Assembly: GCF_020991065.1 (NCBI RefSeq)
Contig: NZ_CP087710.1
Coordinates: 3,968,001-4,032,000 of the forward strand
Reading direction: 5' to 3'
Source of the DNA: Nocardioides okcheonensis
GTDB lineage: Bacteria; Actinomycetota; Actinomycetes; Propionibacteriales; Nocardioidaceae
DNA: 64,000 bases
In this document: positions 33,711 to 43,267 of the stretch, in pieces
Numbering within the stretch: the stretch's first letter is position 1
How the letters are laid out: every line of letters starts with the position of its first letter
Translations under genes and position numbers: made by a program
Notes under the pieces: generated by a model
The model's database searches: none
The model's input: only the letters and a program-made list of their open reading frames with translations
Told to the model about the DNA's origin: nothing

Positions 33711-34391
33711 TCAGGCGGTGATGCCCACCGTCGCGGCGTACCGCCGGAACGCGCGGTCGGCCGTGAGCCGCAACCAGAGGCGGACCGGCAGGGGAGCCTT
33801 GGCCAGGTCGGCCGCGACGACCGCGGGGTCGCCGACGTGGCGCATGATCCCGAACGCCGTGGGCAGGAAGCGGAACGGGATCTTGCGCAGCCCGCGCTCG
33901 CCGAGCTCCGCCCACTCCGTCTCGCTGACCGAGCGCGCAGCCAGCGGCAGCAGGTGCCGCTCCTCGGCAGCCATGTGCTCGACCAGTGCGTCGACGAGCG
34001 CCTCCACCGCTGCAGCCAACCGGTCGCGCTCGACGGCCGTCGCGCCAGCGCGCCAGCGGGGGAGCAGCGCAGCCGTCTGCTCGAGGTGGTCGTGGATGTG
34101 CGCGTGCTGGTTCTCCATCAGGTGCACCACGGGGGCCAGCTGCTCCGGCACCCGCTCCAGCAGCCTGGGCCACAGCAGCTCGTCCTCGCTGGTGTGGTGG
34201 CCCTCCAGGACCAGCAGGATCGTCTCGACGTGTCCGGCCACGACCCTCGCGCGGCCGACGTCGCCGGGCGGGACCTCCCGTACGAGGTTCGGTGCGGGCA
34301 GCAGGCTCCAGCGAAAGGCGTCGTGGGCCATGATCATGCCGCGCACGTCCGTGAGGCCGGGGCCGTGCAGGGCGGCGTCGGTGGTGCTCAT
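33711..34391 (-). CDS. Hemerythrin HHE domain protein
   Basis: 226 aa from ATG 34391 with GAAGGAG upstream. Iron ligands of the HHE fold are visible: His23 ('IMAHDAFRW'), 'LEGHHTSEDELLWP', 'NQHAHIHDHLEQ' and 'LVEHMAAEERHLLP'. A C-terminal ~60-residue helical extension follows. Such proteins bind a di-iron centre and sense or store O2 or NO. It is divergent from a large SARP regulator, with direct repeats in between. Confidence 0.88.
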   Translation of the reverse strand: MSTTDAALHGPGLTDVRGMIMAHDAFRWSLLPAPNLVREVPPGDVGRARVVAGHVETILLVLEGHHTSEDELLWPRLLERVPEQLAPVVHLMENQHAHIHDHLEQTAALLPRWRAGATAVERDRLAAAVEALVDALVEHMAAEERHLLPLAARSVSETEWAELGERGLRKIPFRFLPTAFGIMRHVGDPAVVAADLAKAPLPVRLWLRLTADRAFRRYAATVGITA

Positions 34392-34441
34392 CAGTGCTCC
34401 TTCGGGTCGGTTCTGTCGACGTCACCACTGTGGGACGCCGT

Positions 34442-34470
34442 GCTTGGTCGGCTCTTGGAACCGTCTTGGA
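34442..34470. promoter_or_regulatory. Three CTTGG heptads at 11-bp spacing (SARP-type operator)
   Basis: GCTTGGT (34442), TCTTGGA (34453) and TCTTGGA (34464) start exactly 11 bp apart, the arrangement bound by SARP OmpR-type domains. It lies between the hemerythrin-like gene and the SARP gene. A -10-like TAGGGT is at 34510-34515. Autoregulation is likely (inference). Confidence 0.7.
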
Positions 34471-34522
34471 GGGCCACCGGACCACCACCCGTGCGGCGCG
34501 ATCGGCCTCTAGGGTGTGCGCC

Positions 34523-37500
34523 ATGGAGTGGAGGGTGCTCGGGCCGCTGGAGGTCAGCGCCGGGTCCGCGCGGCTCGACCTCGGCGGCGCCAAGCCGCGG
34601 GCCGTGCTCGCCGTCCTGCTCGCCGCCGGTGGCAGGACCGTCTCGGTGGACCGGTTGCTGGACGAGGTCTGGGGCGAGCAGCCTCCGCCGAAGGTGATGG
34701 CCTCGCTGCAGAGCTACGTGGCCAACCTGCGCCGCACCCTCGAGGCGGACCGGGCGGCGCGCTCGCCGGCCAGGCTCCTCGTCACACGACCCCCCGGCTA
34801 CGCGCTCCTGGCCCAGCCGGGGGAGGTCGACGCGGCCGTCTTCGAGCGTCGGGCGGCGGCCGGCCATGCCCTTCTCGGCACGGATCCCGATGGCGCTGCG
34901 GTCGAGCTCGAGGCGGCACTCGGCCTGTGGCGGGGGGAGGCGTACGCCGACTGCCCCCCGGCGCCGTCCGTCGTCGCCGAGGCGCGCCGGCTCGACGCGG
35001 TGCGGCTGCTGGCGACCGAGGACCGCTGGCAGGCGGAGATCGACAGGGGAGGCCACGCGGTCGCCGTCGCGCCGCTGGAGATGATGGTGTCGACCCACCC
35101 GCTGCGTGAGCGGGCGTGGGGCCTGCTCGCACTGGCGCTCTATCGGTGCCAGCGCCAGGGCGAGGCGCTGCAGGCGCTGGCCAGGGCCCGTGCGGTGCTG
35201 CTCGACGAGCTGGGTGTCGACCCGAGCCCGCAGCTGCGCGACCTCGAGTCGGCGCTGCTGCGCCAGGACCCCTCGGTGGCCGTGCCGACCCGTGCTCGGG
35301 CGACGGTCGCCACGGCCGGGCGTCCGACCGCGACACCGGCACCTCGCGGTCTCGTCGGTCGGATCGACGCGCTCGCCATCGTGACCGGCGCGATCGTGGA
35401 GGCGGTCGAGGGCCGTGGTCGCCTCGTCCTCCTCACCGGAGAGGCGGGCATCGGCAAGACCCGGATGGCGCAGGCCGTCGCCTCGACGGCGGAGGCGCTC
35501 GGGCTGGGGGCGCACTGGGGCCGCTGCGACGAGGGTGGCACGGCGCCCGCCCTGTGGCCGTGGACGCAGGTCCTGCCGGACGTGGTCGAGGAGGGCCGGG
35601 AGACGTTCGCCCTCGCGGAGCGGGCGCTGTCGGTGCTGCGGGACGCCGGACCGATGCTGATCGTGCTCGACGACCTGCACTGGGCCGACGCCGACTCCCT
35701 GCGCCTGCTGCGACGCATCGCTCCCGCGCTCCCCGACCTGCCCGTCGTCGTGCTGGCCACGCTGCGCGACGCCGAGGCAGACTGGGGGCCGGCCGTGGGC
35801 GACGCCCTCGGTGACCTGGCTCGGGTCGACCCCCTCCGGCTGCCCCTGGTGGGCCTCACCACCGAGGAGGTCGGCACCTATCTCCGAGGACGGTCGGACG
35901 CCGACGTCCCCGACGACGTGGCCCGCGCGTTGCGGGACCGCACCGAGGGCAATCCCTTCTACATCGGCCAGCTCGTCGACCTGCTGGCTCGCGAGGACCG
36001 GCTCCGTGAGGCGGCCGCGGTGGACGAGCTCGAGGTGCCGGACGGTGTGCGTGACGTCGTGCGGCGTCGGCTCGCCCAGCTGCCCGACCACACCCGGTCG
36101 CTGTTGGAGACGGCTGCCGTCGTGGGCCGCTCGTTCGACGCCGACGTCGTCGAGAGCGCCGGCGACCTGGACGACCCGCTGGCGGTGGAGGAGGGCCTCG
36201 AGGCCGCGCTGTCGTCAGGGCTGGTGATCGAGGAGCCCTCGGGCTCGTACCGCTTCGCGCACGCCCTGGTGCAGGAGGCGGTGTACGCCGGTATCCCGGG
36301 ACCGCGACGGGCACGGCGCCACGCAGCAGTCGCCCACGCCCTGGCTGCGCTGCGCCCGGGTGCGGCGAGCACCCGCGCGGCGGAGATCGCCGAGCACCAC
36401 GCGCGGGCGGGAGCCGGTCACGCCCGCCCCAGCTGGGAGTGGGCGGCACGGGCGGCGGCGCAGGCGCGCCGGGGAGGTGCGCCCGAGGAGGCCGCCCGCT
36501 GGCTCGGGCTCGCTGCTGTCGCCGTCGACCGCGACCGGACCGCCACCGCCGCCGAACGGCACGGGCTCGTGGTCGCCCACGTCAGCGCGCTGATCCGGGC
36601 CGGACAGGTCGCCGAGGCGTGGGAGCGAGCGGTGGTCCGTGCCGGGGAGGTCCTCGACGAGGGTGACGCCGTCGCGAGCGCCGAGCTCGCGGTCTCGGTG
36701 ACCACCACCGTGTGGAACTGGCGTCCCTACGGCTCCGTCGACAGCCGTGCGGTCGCCCTCCTCGAGCGGCTCCGCCACGAGCTTCCCGAGGAACGTCCCG
36801 TGCTCCGCGCCCGCGTCATCGCCACGCTCGCTCTCGAGCTCTACTGGGTGGACGCGCCGCGGTCCCGCGAGCTCACCGCGGCTGCGCTCGTCCTGGTGCC
36901 GACCGACGCGCTCGACCGACCCGAGCTGCCCGAGGCGTCCGAGGTGTCCGAGGTGCTCGAGGTCGCCCACGCCAGCCTCATGCACGTCGACCGGGCGCGG
37001 GACCGGCTCGACGTCGCCGAGCGGTTGCTCGGCCAGGCACGGGCCCGTGGCGACCGCGAGCTCGAGGCGCGCGCCCTGCTGATGCGCGGGTCGGACCGGG
37101 CCGCCCTCGGCCACTTCGCGGACGGGTGGAGCGACTACGCCGACGCCCGCGAGCTGGCAACCGCCCAGGGCCAGCCCATCGTCGACGTCATCGTGCGGTA
37201 CGCCGAGGTGCTGCGCCCGCTGGCGGAGGGGCGCGCCGGCGACGCCGAGGAGATGCTCGCCGAGGTCGTCGCGCTGCACCGGCGTACGACGATCGTGTCG
37301 GGGGACGTGCTGGCGTCCCTCTTCCAGCTCACCATCGACCTCGTCCACGGCGGACCGGAGCGGTGGGCACGTGCCGAGCGGCTGGTCGCTCACATGCCGC
37401 CCGGGCCGAGGGTCGAGCTGCGCGCCGTGGTGCTCCAGCGCGCCGGCCGGGCTGACGAGGTGCCAGCCCTCGTCGGGGCCTGGGCCGACCAGCGACCCGT

Positions 37501-37903
37501 GGACGACGACTTCCTGTGGCTCTACACCACCGCCCACCGCGCCGAGGTCTGGTCACGGCTCGGCGACCCCGTGGCGGTGGCCGAGCTGCGCGACCAGCTG
37601 CTGCCCTTCCGCGGGCTGCCGGTGTGGGTCGGCACGGGGGTCGGGCTCGCCGGCTTCACCGACCACTACCTCGGGCTGCTCGCCCGCTCGCAGGGGGACC
37701 TCGACGCGGCGGTGGTCGATCTCGAGGCAGCGCGCGACCGGGCCGCGCGGGAGGGCATGGCGGCGTTCGAGGTGCTGAGCACCCACGAGCTGGCTCGGAC
37801 CAGGGCACAGCGCGGTCGCCCCGGTGACGCGACCGCGTCTGCGCAGCTCGCCGCGGAGGCAGCAGCCCGGGCGAGCCGCATCGGCCTGGTCCTGCCCCGG
37901 TGA
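34523..37903 (+). CDS. SARP-type transcriptional regulator with AAA ATPase and TPR-like C-terminus
   Basis: 1126 aa from ATG 34523. OmpR-like DNA-binding domain ~1-90 ('RVLGPLEV', 'GGAKPRAVLAVLLAAGGRTVSVDRLLDEVWG'), bacterial transcriptional activation domain ~95-245, then an ATPase with Walker A 'GEAGIGKTR' (~310) and Walker B-like 'LIVLDDLHWADADS'. A long Ala/Leu-rich TPR-like helical region follows to the end. There is no C-terminal LuxR helix-turn-helix. The layout is that of AfsR-like SARPs, which activate secondary metabolism or stress genes. Confidence 0.92.
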   Translation: MEWRVLGPLEVSAGSARLDLGGAKPRAVLAVLLAAGGRTVSVDRLLDEVWGEQPPPKVMASLQSYVANLRRTLEADRAARSPARLLVTRPPGYALLAQPGEVDAAVFERRAAAGHALLGTDPDGAAVELEAALGLWRGEAYADCPPAPSVVAEARRLDAVRLLATEDRWQAEIDRGGHAVAVAPLEMMVSTHPLRERAWGLLALALYRCQRQGEALQALARARAVLLDELGVDPSPQLRDLESALLRQDPSVAVPTRARATVATAGRPTATPAPRGLVGRIDALAIVTGAIVEAVEGRGRLVLLTGEAGIGKTRMAQAVASTAEALGLGAHWGRCDEGGTAPALWPWTQVLPDVVEEGRETFALAERALSVLRDAGPMLIVLDDLHWADADSLRLLRRIAPALPDLPVVVLATLRDAEADWGPAVGDALGDLARVDPLRLPLVGLTTEEVGTYLRGRSDADVPDDVARALRDRTEGNPFYIGQLVDLLAREDRLREAAAVDELEVPDGVRDVVRRRLAQLPDHTRSLLETAAVVGRSFDADVVESAGDLDDPLAVEEGLEAALSSGLVIEEPSGSYRFAHALVQEAVYAGIPGPRRARRHAAVAHALAALRPGAASTRAAEIAEHHARAGAGHARPSWEWAARAAAQARRGGAPEEAARWLGLAAVAVDRDRTATAAERHGLVVAHVSALIRAGQVAEAWERAVVRAGEVLDEGDAVASAELAVSVTTTVWNWRPYGSVDSRAVALLERLRHELPEERPVLRARVIATLALELYWVDAPRSRELTAAALVLVPTDALDRPELPEASEVSEVLEVAHASLMHVDRARDRLDVAERLLGQARARGDRELEARALLMRGSDRAALGHFADGWSDYADARELATAQGQPIVDVIVRYAEVLRPLAEGRAGDAEEMLAEVVALHRRTTIVSGDVLASLFQLTIDLVHGGPERWARAERLVAHMPPGPRVELRAVVLQRAGRADEVPALVGAWADQRPVDDDFLWLYTTAHRAEVWSRLGDPVAVAELRDQLLPFRGLPVWVGTGVGLAGFTDHYLGLLARSQGDLDAAVVDLEAARDRAAREGMAAFEVLSTHELARTRAQRGRPGDATASAQLAAEAAARASRIGLVLPR

Positions 37904-37953
37904 GCACTGCCCGTCCGGGAGGCCCTGGACGGCGGCGGAGCGGTCGCATCTCG

Positions 37954-38862
37954 TCAGCGGGCGCCGAGCCGGGTGACGGACTCGGACGCGGCAGCCAACG
38001 CTGCTGCGGCGGCGCCCATGAGGGTGGAGTCAGGCCCTGCCAGGCGGGCCGCCAGCGCGCCGGCGAACACGTCGCCCGCCCCGGTCGTGTCGACGACCTG
38101 GACCTCGGGGGCCGGGACCCGGGTCGAGCCGTGCCGGTCGGCGACGTCGGCCCCCGCGCCGCCGAGGGTCACCACGACGGACCGGGCGCCGGTGTGCCGG
38201 ACGAGGTCCGCGGCCGACGGGACCGCCGAGCCGGGCTCGGCCGCGGCGCCGGGGCCGTGGAGGACCTCGATGGCCTCCGACGCGTTGACCACGAGCGGGT
38301 CCGCCGCCTCCAGCACGGCAGCGGGGAGGGGGACGACCGGCGCCGTGCTGAGCACGAGCCGGGCGCCCGATGCCGCGGCCGCCTCGGCGGCCCACACGAC
38401 CGGCTCCGCGCCCACCTCGGTCTGGGCGAGCACCACCCGCGCCCCCGCGGAGGCGGCGACGACGTCGTCGTGCGCGAGGCTCGCGTTGGCGCCGGGGCCC
38501 ACGACGATCGCGTTCTCGCCGTCCGGGGTGATCGAGATGAGGGCGACCCCGGTGCCGAGGCCCGCCCGGGTCACCACGTGCGCGACGTCCACCCCTGCCC
38601 CCGTCAGGGCCGTCAGCTGCTCGCGCCCGGCACCGTCGTCGCCGACTGCCCCGCACATCGCGGTGGCGGCGCCGGCCCGAGCGGCGGCGACCGCCATGTT
38701 GGCGCCCTTGCCGCCGTTGCCCGTCCGAGGGCCTCGGCCCACCACAGTCTCGCCGGGACCGGGTCGCCGGTCGACGTGGACGAACACGTCCTGGTTGATG
38801 CCGCCGACGACGACCACGTCGACCGGCGGGGGCGGGTCGGACGGGTCGGACGGTCTCGTCAT
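37954..38862 (-). CDS. rbsK: Ribokinase-like PfkB sugar kinase
   Basis: 302 aa from ATG 38862. PfkB motifs: 'VVVGGINQDVFVHVDRRPGPGETV', 'GNGGKGANMAVAAARAGA' and near the C-terminus 'VVDTTGAGDVFAGALAARL' with the catalytic Asp. It phosphorylates ribose or a related sugar. No rbsABC transporter is near. It lies 8 nt after the flavin reductase gene on the same strand, so possibly the same transcript. Confidence 0.87.
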   Translation of the reverse strand: MTRPSDPSDPPPPVDVVVVGGINQDVFVHVDRRPGPGETVVGRGPRTGNGGKGANMAVAAARAGAATAMCGAVGDDGAGREQLTALTGAGVDVAHVVTRAGLGTGVALISITPDGENAIVVGPGANASLAHDDVVAASAGARVVLAQTEVGAEPVVWAAEAAAASGARLVLSTAPVVPLPAAVLEAADPLVVNASEAIEVLHGPGAAAEPGSAVPSAADLVRHTGARSVVVTLGGAGADVADRHGSTRVPAPEVQVVDTTGAGDVFAGALAARLAGPDSTLMGAAAAALAAASESVTRLGAR

Positions 38863-38870
38863 GGGCGGGG

Positions 38871-39572
38871 TCAGCCGCCGGTGGGCCCGAAGCGCTCCAC
38901 CCGGATCGACCCGGCGTCGACGCTCGCGTCGAGCAGCAGCTCCTCGGCGTAGGACGCGAAGCGGGCCGAGCCGCAGGCGAAGGCCAGCTCGACGCCGTCG
39001 AGCAGCGGTGCGAGCTCGTCGCGGGTGAACGCCCCGGCCGGTCGTCCGTCGCTCTCGGAGCGCGTCCAGGCGAACGTGGCGCCGTGCTTCTCGAGCTCGC
39101 GCGCGTAGGGCAGCTCGTCGGGGCCGCGGCCGACCGCGGCGACGCGGACCAGGTCCGCGCGACCGAGGCGACGCGCGGTGCGCGCCATCGCCACGGCCGG
39201 CACGACGCCGGTGCCGCCGACGAGGCACAGGACGGGCGTCGTGGTGTCCCACACGAACCAGCGGCCGATGGGGCCGCGCAGCTCGAGCACGTCGCCGACC
39301 TCGGCGACGTCGGCGAGGAACTCCGAGACCTCGCCGTCGGGCTGGCGCTCGACGAGGAACTCCAGCAGCGGGTCGTCGCTGTCGGAGGCGAGGGAGTACG
39401 ACCGCTGGGCGGTGTAGTCGTCGGGGGCGCGCAGCCGGATCAGGTAGTGCTGGCCCGGCAGGTGCCGGGGGCGGTCCTCGACGTGCATGCGCAGCCGGAC
39501 GGTCGTCGCGGTGGGGTGGTCGAGCTCGATGATGCGGCCGTCGGTCCAGGCCGCGAGGGGCGCGGGCGGCAC
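38871..39572 (-). CDS. Ferredoxin-NADP reductase-like flavoprotein
   Basis: 233 aa, GTG start 39572. FAD-binding 'LPGQHYLIRL' and 'QRSYSLASDSD', NAD(P)-binding 'LCLVGGTGVVPAVAMARTA', C-terminal 'FACGSARFASYAEELL'. There is no 2Fe-2S domain. One nucleotide separates it from the upstream molybdenum enzyme gene, so the pair is an operon and this is probably the electron donor or acceptor of that enzyme. Confidence 0.9.
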   Translation of the reverse strand: MPPAPLAAWTDGRIIELDHPTATTVRLRMHVEDRPRHLPGQHYLIRLRAPDDYTAQRSYSLASDSDDPLLEFLVERQPDGEVSEFLADVAEVGDVLELRGPIGRWFVWDTTTPVLCLVGGTGVVPAVAMARTARRLGRADLVRVAAVGRGPDELPYARELEKHGATFAWTRSESDGRPAGAFTRDELAPLLDGVELAFACGSARFASYAEELLLDASVDAGSIRVERFGPTGG

Positions 39573-39573
39573 T

Positions 39574-40182
39574 TCAGTCGCCCTGGTAGCGCTGCTCGAG
39601 CCACGGGTCGCCGCGGTCGTGGTAGCCGTTCTGCTCCCAGAAGCCCGGGCGGTCCTCGGCCATCAGCTCGAGCCGCGAGACCCACTTGGCGGACTTCCAG
39701 AAGTAGAGGTGGGGCACCAGCAGCCGGACCGGACCGCCGTGCTGGCGCGGCAGCGGCTTGCCGTCCACGCTCCACACGATCCACGCCCGCCCGCCGGTGA
39801 CGTCGGCGAGCGGCAGGTTGGTGGTGTAGCCGGTCACGGAGTGGGCCATCACGTACGCCGCCTCCGAGGTCGGCCGCGCGACGGCGAGCAGGTCGTCGAC
39901 GCTGATCCCGGTGAAGGTCATGTCGAACTTCGACCACGTCGTCACGCAGTGGATGTCGCCGAAGTAGGACGAGCCCTCGAACGCGTGCAGCTCCGACCAG
40001 CTCCACGTGTGTGGTGCCTCCACGAGGCCGTCGACGCTCAGCTGCCACGCCTCGGCCGGCTGGTGCGGCGTCGCCTCGGCGGTCAGCACCGGCCAGGACG
40101 AGCCGGTGTCGTACTGCCCGGGTGGGAGCCGACTGCGGTCGGGCTCGGGGCGTCGCCGCTGGAATCCTCGGGTGACGGGCAT
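39574..40182 (-). CDS. Sulfite oxidase-like (YedY/MsrP-type) molybdopterin enzyme
   Basis: 202 aa from ATG 40182 with a strong GAGGAGG site. The SUOX fold shows in 'WSWSELHAFEGSSYFGDIHCVTTWSKFDMTFTGISVDDLL', where the Cys would ligate Mo, and in 'QHGGPVRLLVPHLYFWKSAKWV'. It lacks a Tat signal, so unlike MsrP it should stay in the cytoplasm. Its partner is the adjacent flavin reductase rather than a heme membrane subunit. Substrate unknown. Confidence 0.88.
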   Translation of the reverse strand: MPVTRGFQRRRPEPDRSRLPPGQYDTGSSWPVLTAEATPHQPAEAWQLSVDGLVEAPHTWSWSELHAFEGSSYFGDIHCVTTWSKFDMTFTGISVDDLLAVARPTSEAAYVMAHSVTGYTTNLPLADVTGGRAWIVWSVDGKPLPRQHGGPVRLLVPHLYFWKSAKWVSRLELMAEDRPGFWEQNGYHDRGDPWLEQRYQGD

Positions 40183-40280
40183 CGGGTCCTCCTCGGGCGG
40201 TGGTCGCGCAGGCACTGCGACGCGGGCCAGCCTAGGCCAGGCGGGGTGCTGCAGCTGCTCTCGGACGTGCGCCGCCCGGC

Positions 40281-41168
40281 TCAGACGGTCGAGCGGACGG
40301 GCTCGACCGCCTCGTCGACCGGCTCGCCGCCCCGCGCCCCGCTGCGCTCGGCTCCGATCCCGGCGGCCACGACCAGCCCGACGCCGAGGACCGACAGCGG
40401 GTTCGGCACCTGCGCCAGCGCGAGCAGGCCGATGACGAGGGCGAAGGCCGGCTCGAGCGCCATGAGGGTGCCGAACGCGGCTGTGGTGAGGCGGCGCAGC
40501 GCGACCAGCTCGAGGGCGAAGGGCACGACGGGCAGCAGGATCGCGAGCCCGAGGCCGAGCAGCAGCAGCTCCGGGGTGAGCCGGCCGGCGACCGACGGTC
40601 CGGCGACCGCGGTGGCGAGGAGCGCCGCGACCGGCATCGAGATCGTCAGCCCGCCGAGCCCGGCGACCGCGTCGCCGACGCGCTGGGTGAGCAGGATGTA
40701 GGCCGCCCAGCAGCACGCCGCCCCCAGGGCGAAGCCGACCCCGACCGGGTCGGCGTGGCCGCTCCAGGGCTGCGTGAGCAGCAGCACGCCGGCTGCGGCG
40801 AGCAGGGCCCACAGCCGCCCCGTTCCGCGGCTGCGCACGACCGCGACGCCCAGCGGCCCGAGGAACTCCAGCGCGCTCGCGGTCCCGAGCGGCAGGCGCG
40901 CGACCGCGGCCATGAACAGGAGCGTGACCCCACCAGTGGCCAGGCCCAGCGCGACGCCGGCCACGACCGCCTCGCGGGTGTAGAGCGACGGGCGCGGGCG
41001 CACGATCGCGACCAGGAGCACCGCGGCCCAGGCCAGGCGCAGCCACGCCGCGCCCGACGAGCCGAGGTCGTCGATCAGGCCGACGGACGCGGCGAGGCCG
41101 AGCTGGACGCAGAGCATCGAGGTGACGGCCATCGACGCACCGGTGCGGGCGGGGGAGAGGCGGGGCAT
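40281..41168 (-). CDS. EamA/DMT-family transporter
   Basis: 295 aa, about ten membrane helices in two EamA repeats ('[15 protein letters not shown]', '[45 protein letters not shown]'). The second half resembles RhtA-like threonine/homoserine exporters. ATG 41168 was chosen over a far upstream start that would run into the divergent promoter. The LysR gene is divergent, so efflux of a metabolite sensed by that regulator is likely. Confidence 0.87.
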   Translation of the reverse strand: MPRLSPARTGASMAVTSMLCVQLGLAASVGLIDDLGSSGAAWLRLAWAAVLLVAIVRPRPSLYTREAVVAGVALGLATGGVTLLFMAAVARLPLGTASALEFLGPLGVAVVRSRGTGRLWALLAAAGVLLLTQPWSGHADPVGVGFALGAACCWAAYILLTQRVGDAVAGLGGLTISMPVAALLATAVAGPSVAGRLTPELLLLGLGLAILLPVVPFALELVALRRLTTAAFGTLMALEPAFALVIGLLALAQVPNPLSVLGVGLVVAAGIGAERSGARGGEPVDEAVEPVRSTV

Positions 41169-41199
41169 GCTCCCAGTGAAGGCGACCACACCGTTCACG

Positions 41200-41218
41200 T
41201 CCACGTGAGGATCGTGGA
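41200..41218. promoter_or_regulatory. LysR-type operator in the eamA/lysR divergent gap
   Basis: TCCACG-TGAGGAT-CGTGGA, an inverted repeat with 7-nt spacing in the form typical of LysR recognition sites. It lies 32 nt from the transporter start and 34 nt from the regulator start. Confidence 0.6.
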
Positions 41219-41251
41219 CACATCGTGAAGCGCCACTGCACAATGACCGGC

Positions 41252-42148
41252 ATGGACGTGCGTCGCCTCGAGGTCTTGCTGGAGCTGTCGCGCGCGGGCT
41301 CGATGCGCGCGGTCGCGGACGTCACCGGGACCACCACGTCGGGCGTCTCGCAGGCGATCGCCGCGCTGGCGCGGGAGGTCGGCACCCCCCTCGTGGAGCC
41401 GGACGGCCGCCGCGTGCGGCTCACGCCGGCCGGGCGGCGCCTCGCCGACCACGCCGTGACGATCCTCGCGGCCGTGGAGGCCGCCCGCCTCGACCTGGAC
41501 CCCACCTCCGAGCCCGCGGGGGTGCTCCGGGTCGCGGGCTTCGCGTCCGCCATCCGTCGCTCCCTGCTGCCCGTCGTCGACGAGCTCCGAGGCGCCCACC
41601 CGGGCATCGAGGTGCGGATCCACGAGTACGAGCCGCTCGAGGCCTTCGACCTGCTCGCCCGCGACGAGGTCGACCTGGCGCTGGTCTACGACTACGACCT
41701 CGCGCCCGCCCAGTGGCGCGACGACCACGTGGTCGCGCCGCTCTGGCAGGTCGAGTGGGGAGTCGGCGTCCCGACCCGCGACCGCCGCCTCGGGCTCGCC
41801 GACCTCGCCGACCGCGACTGGATCGTCAACTCGCGCCACACCGCCGACGAGCAGGCCCTGCGCACCCTCGCCTCGCGCGCCGGCTTCGCGCCGAGGGTCG
41901 TGCACCGCATCGACTCCCTCGAGCTGGTCGACGAGCTGGTGCTGGCCGGCCGCGGGGTGGGGCTGCTGCCGCGCGGCCGGACCACACGACGGGGCGTGAG
42001 CGTGCTGCGGCTGCGCGACCCGGCCGTCGCGCTGCGGGCGTACGCCGTGACCCGACGTGGGCGCGCCGGGTGGCCGCCGCTGCGGGCGGTCACCGACCGG
42101 CTCGTCCCGCGCGAGCGGGGGACGGGTGGGTCAGGGGAGTCGACGTAG
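41252..42148 (+). CDS. LysR-family transcriptional regulator
   Basis: 298 aa from ATG 41252; an upstream GTG at 41225 would place the start within the promoter. N-terminal winged helix ('[41 protein letters not shown]'), then a periplasmic-binding-like effector domain. It probably controls the divergent EamA exporter and itself through the repeat at 41200-41218. Confidence 0.9.
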   Translation: MDVRRLEVLLELSRAGSMRAVADVTGTTTSGVSQAIAALAREVGTPLVEPDGRRVRLTPAGRRLADHAVTILAAVEAARLDLDPTSEPAGVLRVAGFASAIRRSLLPVVDELRGAHPGIEVRIHEYEPLEAFDLLARDEVDLALVYDYDLAPAQWRDDHVVAPLWQVEWGVGVPTRDRRLGLADLADRDWIVNSRHTADEQALRTLASRAGFAPRVVHRIDSLELVDELVLAGRGVGLLPRGRTTRRGVSVLRLRDPAVALRAYAVTRRGRAGWPPLRAVTDRLVPRERGTGGSGEST

Positions 42149-42172
42149 GCTGGGGACAACCGGTTGCCGAGC

Positions 42173-42189
42173 CGGGCTCGTCGAGCCCG
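42173..42189. terminator. Short hairpin between lysR and DUF5994 genes
   Basis: CGGGCTCG-T-CGAGCCCG, a perfect 8-bp stem, 24 nt after the lysR stop. It has no T-tract. Either a weak terminator or a leader hairpin for the next gene. Confidence 0.4.
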
Positions 42190-42215
42190 CGGGGGCAGCG
42201 CGAAGGATGAGCGTC

Positions 42216-42746
42216 ATGGCGACGTCACCGACCAGTCCTGCTCCTGTTCCCGCCTCGGACCCCGGCGCCCGCCGCGACGAGCCGCTCCGGCTGGCCCTGC
42301 GCGACGGCCCCCGTTCCCGTGCCGTCGACGGCGCGTGGTGGCCGCGCTCGCGCGACCTCGCCGTCGAGGTCGCGGACCTGGTGGACCACTTCCCGTCCGA
42401 CGTCGGCCGGATCTCGCGGCTGCTGTTCTCGCGCCCCGACTGGGAGCCTGGGGACGACGGGGAGAGCGTGCACGCGGTCCGCGCCGGGCGCGGCATGGTC
42501 AAGGTCGGGTCGTTCCCCGACGACGACACGCACGTCGTGGTGCTGAAGATGTCGACCGGCGAGCCGCTGCGCCTGCTGGTCGTCCCCGCCGACCTCGACG
42601 CGGAGCTCGCCCCGCGCGTGATGGCCCTCGCGGCCGACGCCACCAACACCAGGTCACCGCGCTCGCTGCTCGGGCTCCCCGGCCACGACCTCACCCGGGC
42701 GTGGCGCGCGACCTGGGACGACGACGCACCGCTGGCGACCCGCTAG
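42216..42746 (+). CDS. DUF5994-family protein
   Basis: 176 aa from ATG 42216, chosen because AAGGA at 42203-42207 has ideal spacing to it; ATG 42207 lies on the Shine-Dalgarno. 'DGAWWPRSRDLAVEVADLVDHFPSDVGRISRLLFSRPDW' and 'LLVVPADLDAELAPRVM' are typical of DUF5994, a small actinobacterial family of unknown function. Confidence 0.85.
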   Translation: MATSPTSPAPVPASDPGARRDEPLRLALRDGPRSRAVDGAWWPRSRDLAVEVADLVDHFPSDVGRISRLLFSRPDWEPGDDGESVHAVRAGRGMVKVGSFPDDDTHVVVLKMSTGEPLRLLVVPADLDAELAPRVMALAADATNTRSPRSLLGLPGHDLTRAWRATWDDDAPLATR

Positions 42747-42756
42747 GGACGGCGGC

Positions 42757-43098
42757 TCAGCTCCGCAGCACCTTCTCCATCGGTCGGCCCTTCGCCAGCT
42801 CGTCGACGAGCTTGTCGAGGTAGCGGATCCGCCGCATCAGCGGGTCCTCCACCTCCTGCACCTTGACCCCGCACACCGATCCGGTGATCTGGTCGGCCGC
42901 GGGGTTGAGGGTGGCGGCGTCGAAGAAGTCGGCGAAGGTCGTGCCGTCGTCGAGGTGGCGGCGCAGCGCGGCGTCGTCGAAGCCGGTCAGCCACTCGATG
43001 ACCCGGTCCACCTCGGCCTGCGTGCGGCCCTTGCGCTCGGCCTTCGCCACGTAGTGCGGGTAGACCGAGGCGACGCTGGTGGTGAAGATCCGGTGCAC
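42757..43098 (-). CDS. DUF2200-family protein
   Basis: 113 aa. '[39 protein letters not shown]' and '[32 protein letters not shown]' fit DUF2200 well in length and pattern. Function unknown. Convergent with the DUF5994 gene (10 nt gap). Confidence 0.9.
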   Translation of the reverse strand: MHRIFTTSVASVYPHYVAKAERKGRTQAEVDRVIEWLTGFDDAALRRHLDDGTTFADFFDAATLNPAADQITGSVCGVKVQEVEDPLMRRIRYLDKLVDELAKGRPMEKVLRS

Positions 43099-43108
43099 CC
43101 TTCCAAGG

Positions 43109-43267
43109 CTAGACGCGACCGCCGTCGTCGGTCGAGGCCTCGCGCAGCAGCCACCACGCCGCGGCGAACGCCACCGCCGCCACCAGCGCGTCGGCGTACA
43201 GGTCGGCCAGAGCCAGCACGACGAGGGTGCCGGCCGCGACCGCAGCGAGGACGTCGCGCGGCGTCAT
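43109..43267 (-). CDS. Small membrane protein, 52 aa
   Basis: ATG 43267 overlaps the stop of the preceding FAD-TPR fusion gene (ATGA). Two hydrophobic stretches ('[36 protein letters not shown]') and a charged tail. Translational coupling suggests it is a real gene, perhaps an accessory of the upstream protein; no family recognised. Confidence 0.6.
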   Translation of the reverse strand: MTPRDVLAAVAAGTLVVLALADLYADALVAAVAFAAAWWLLREASTDDGGRV

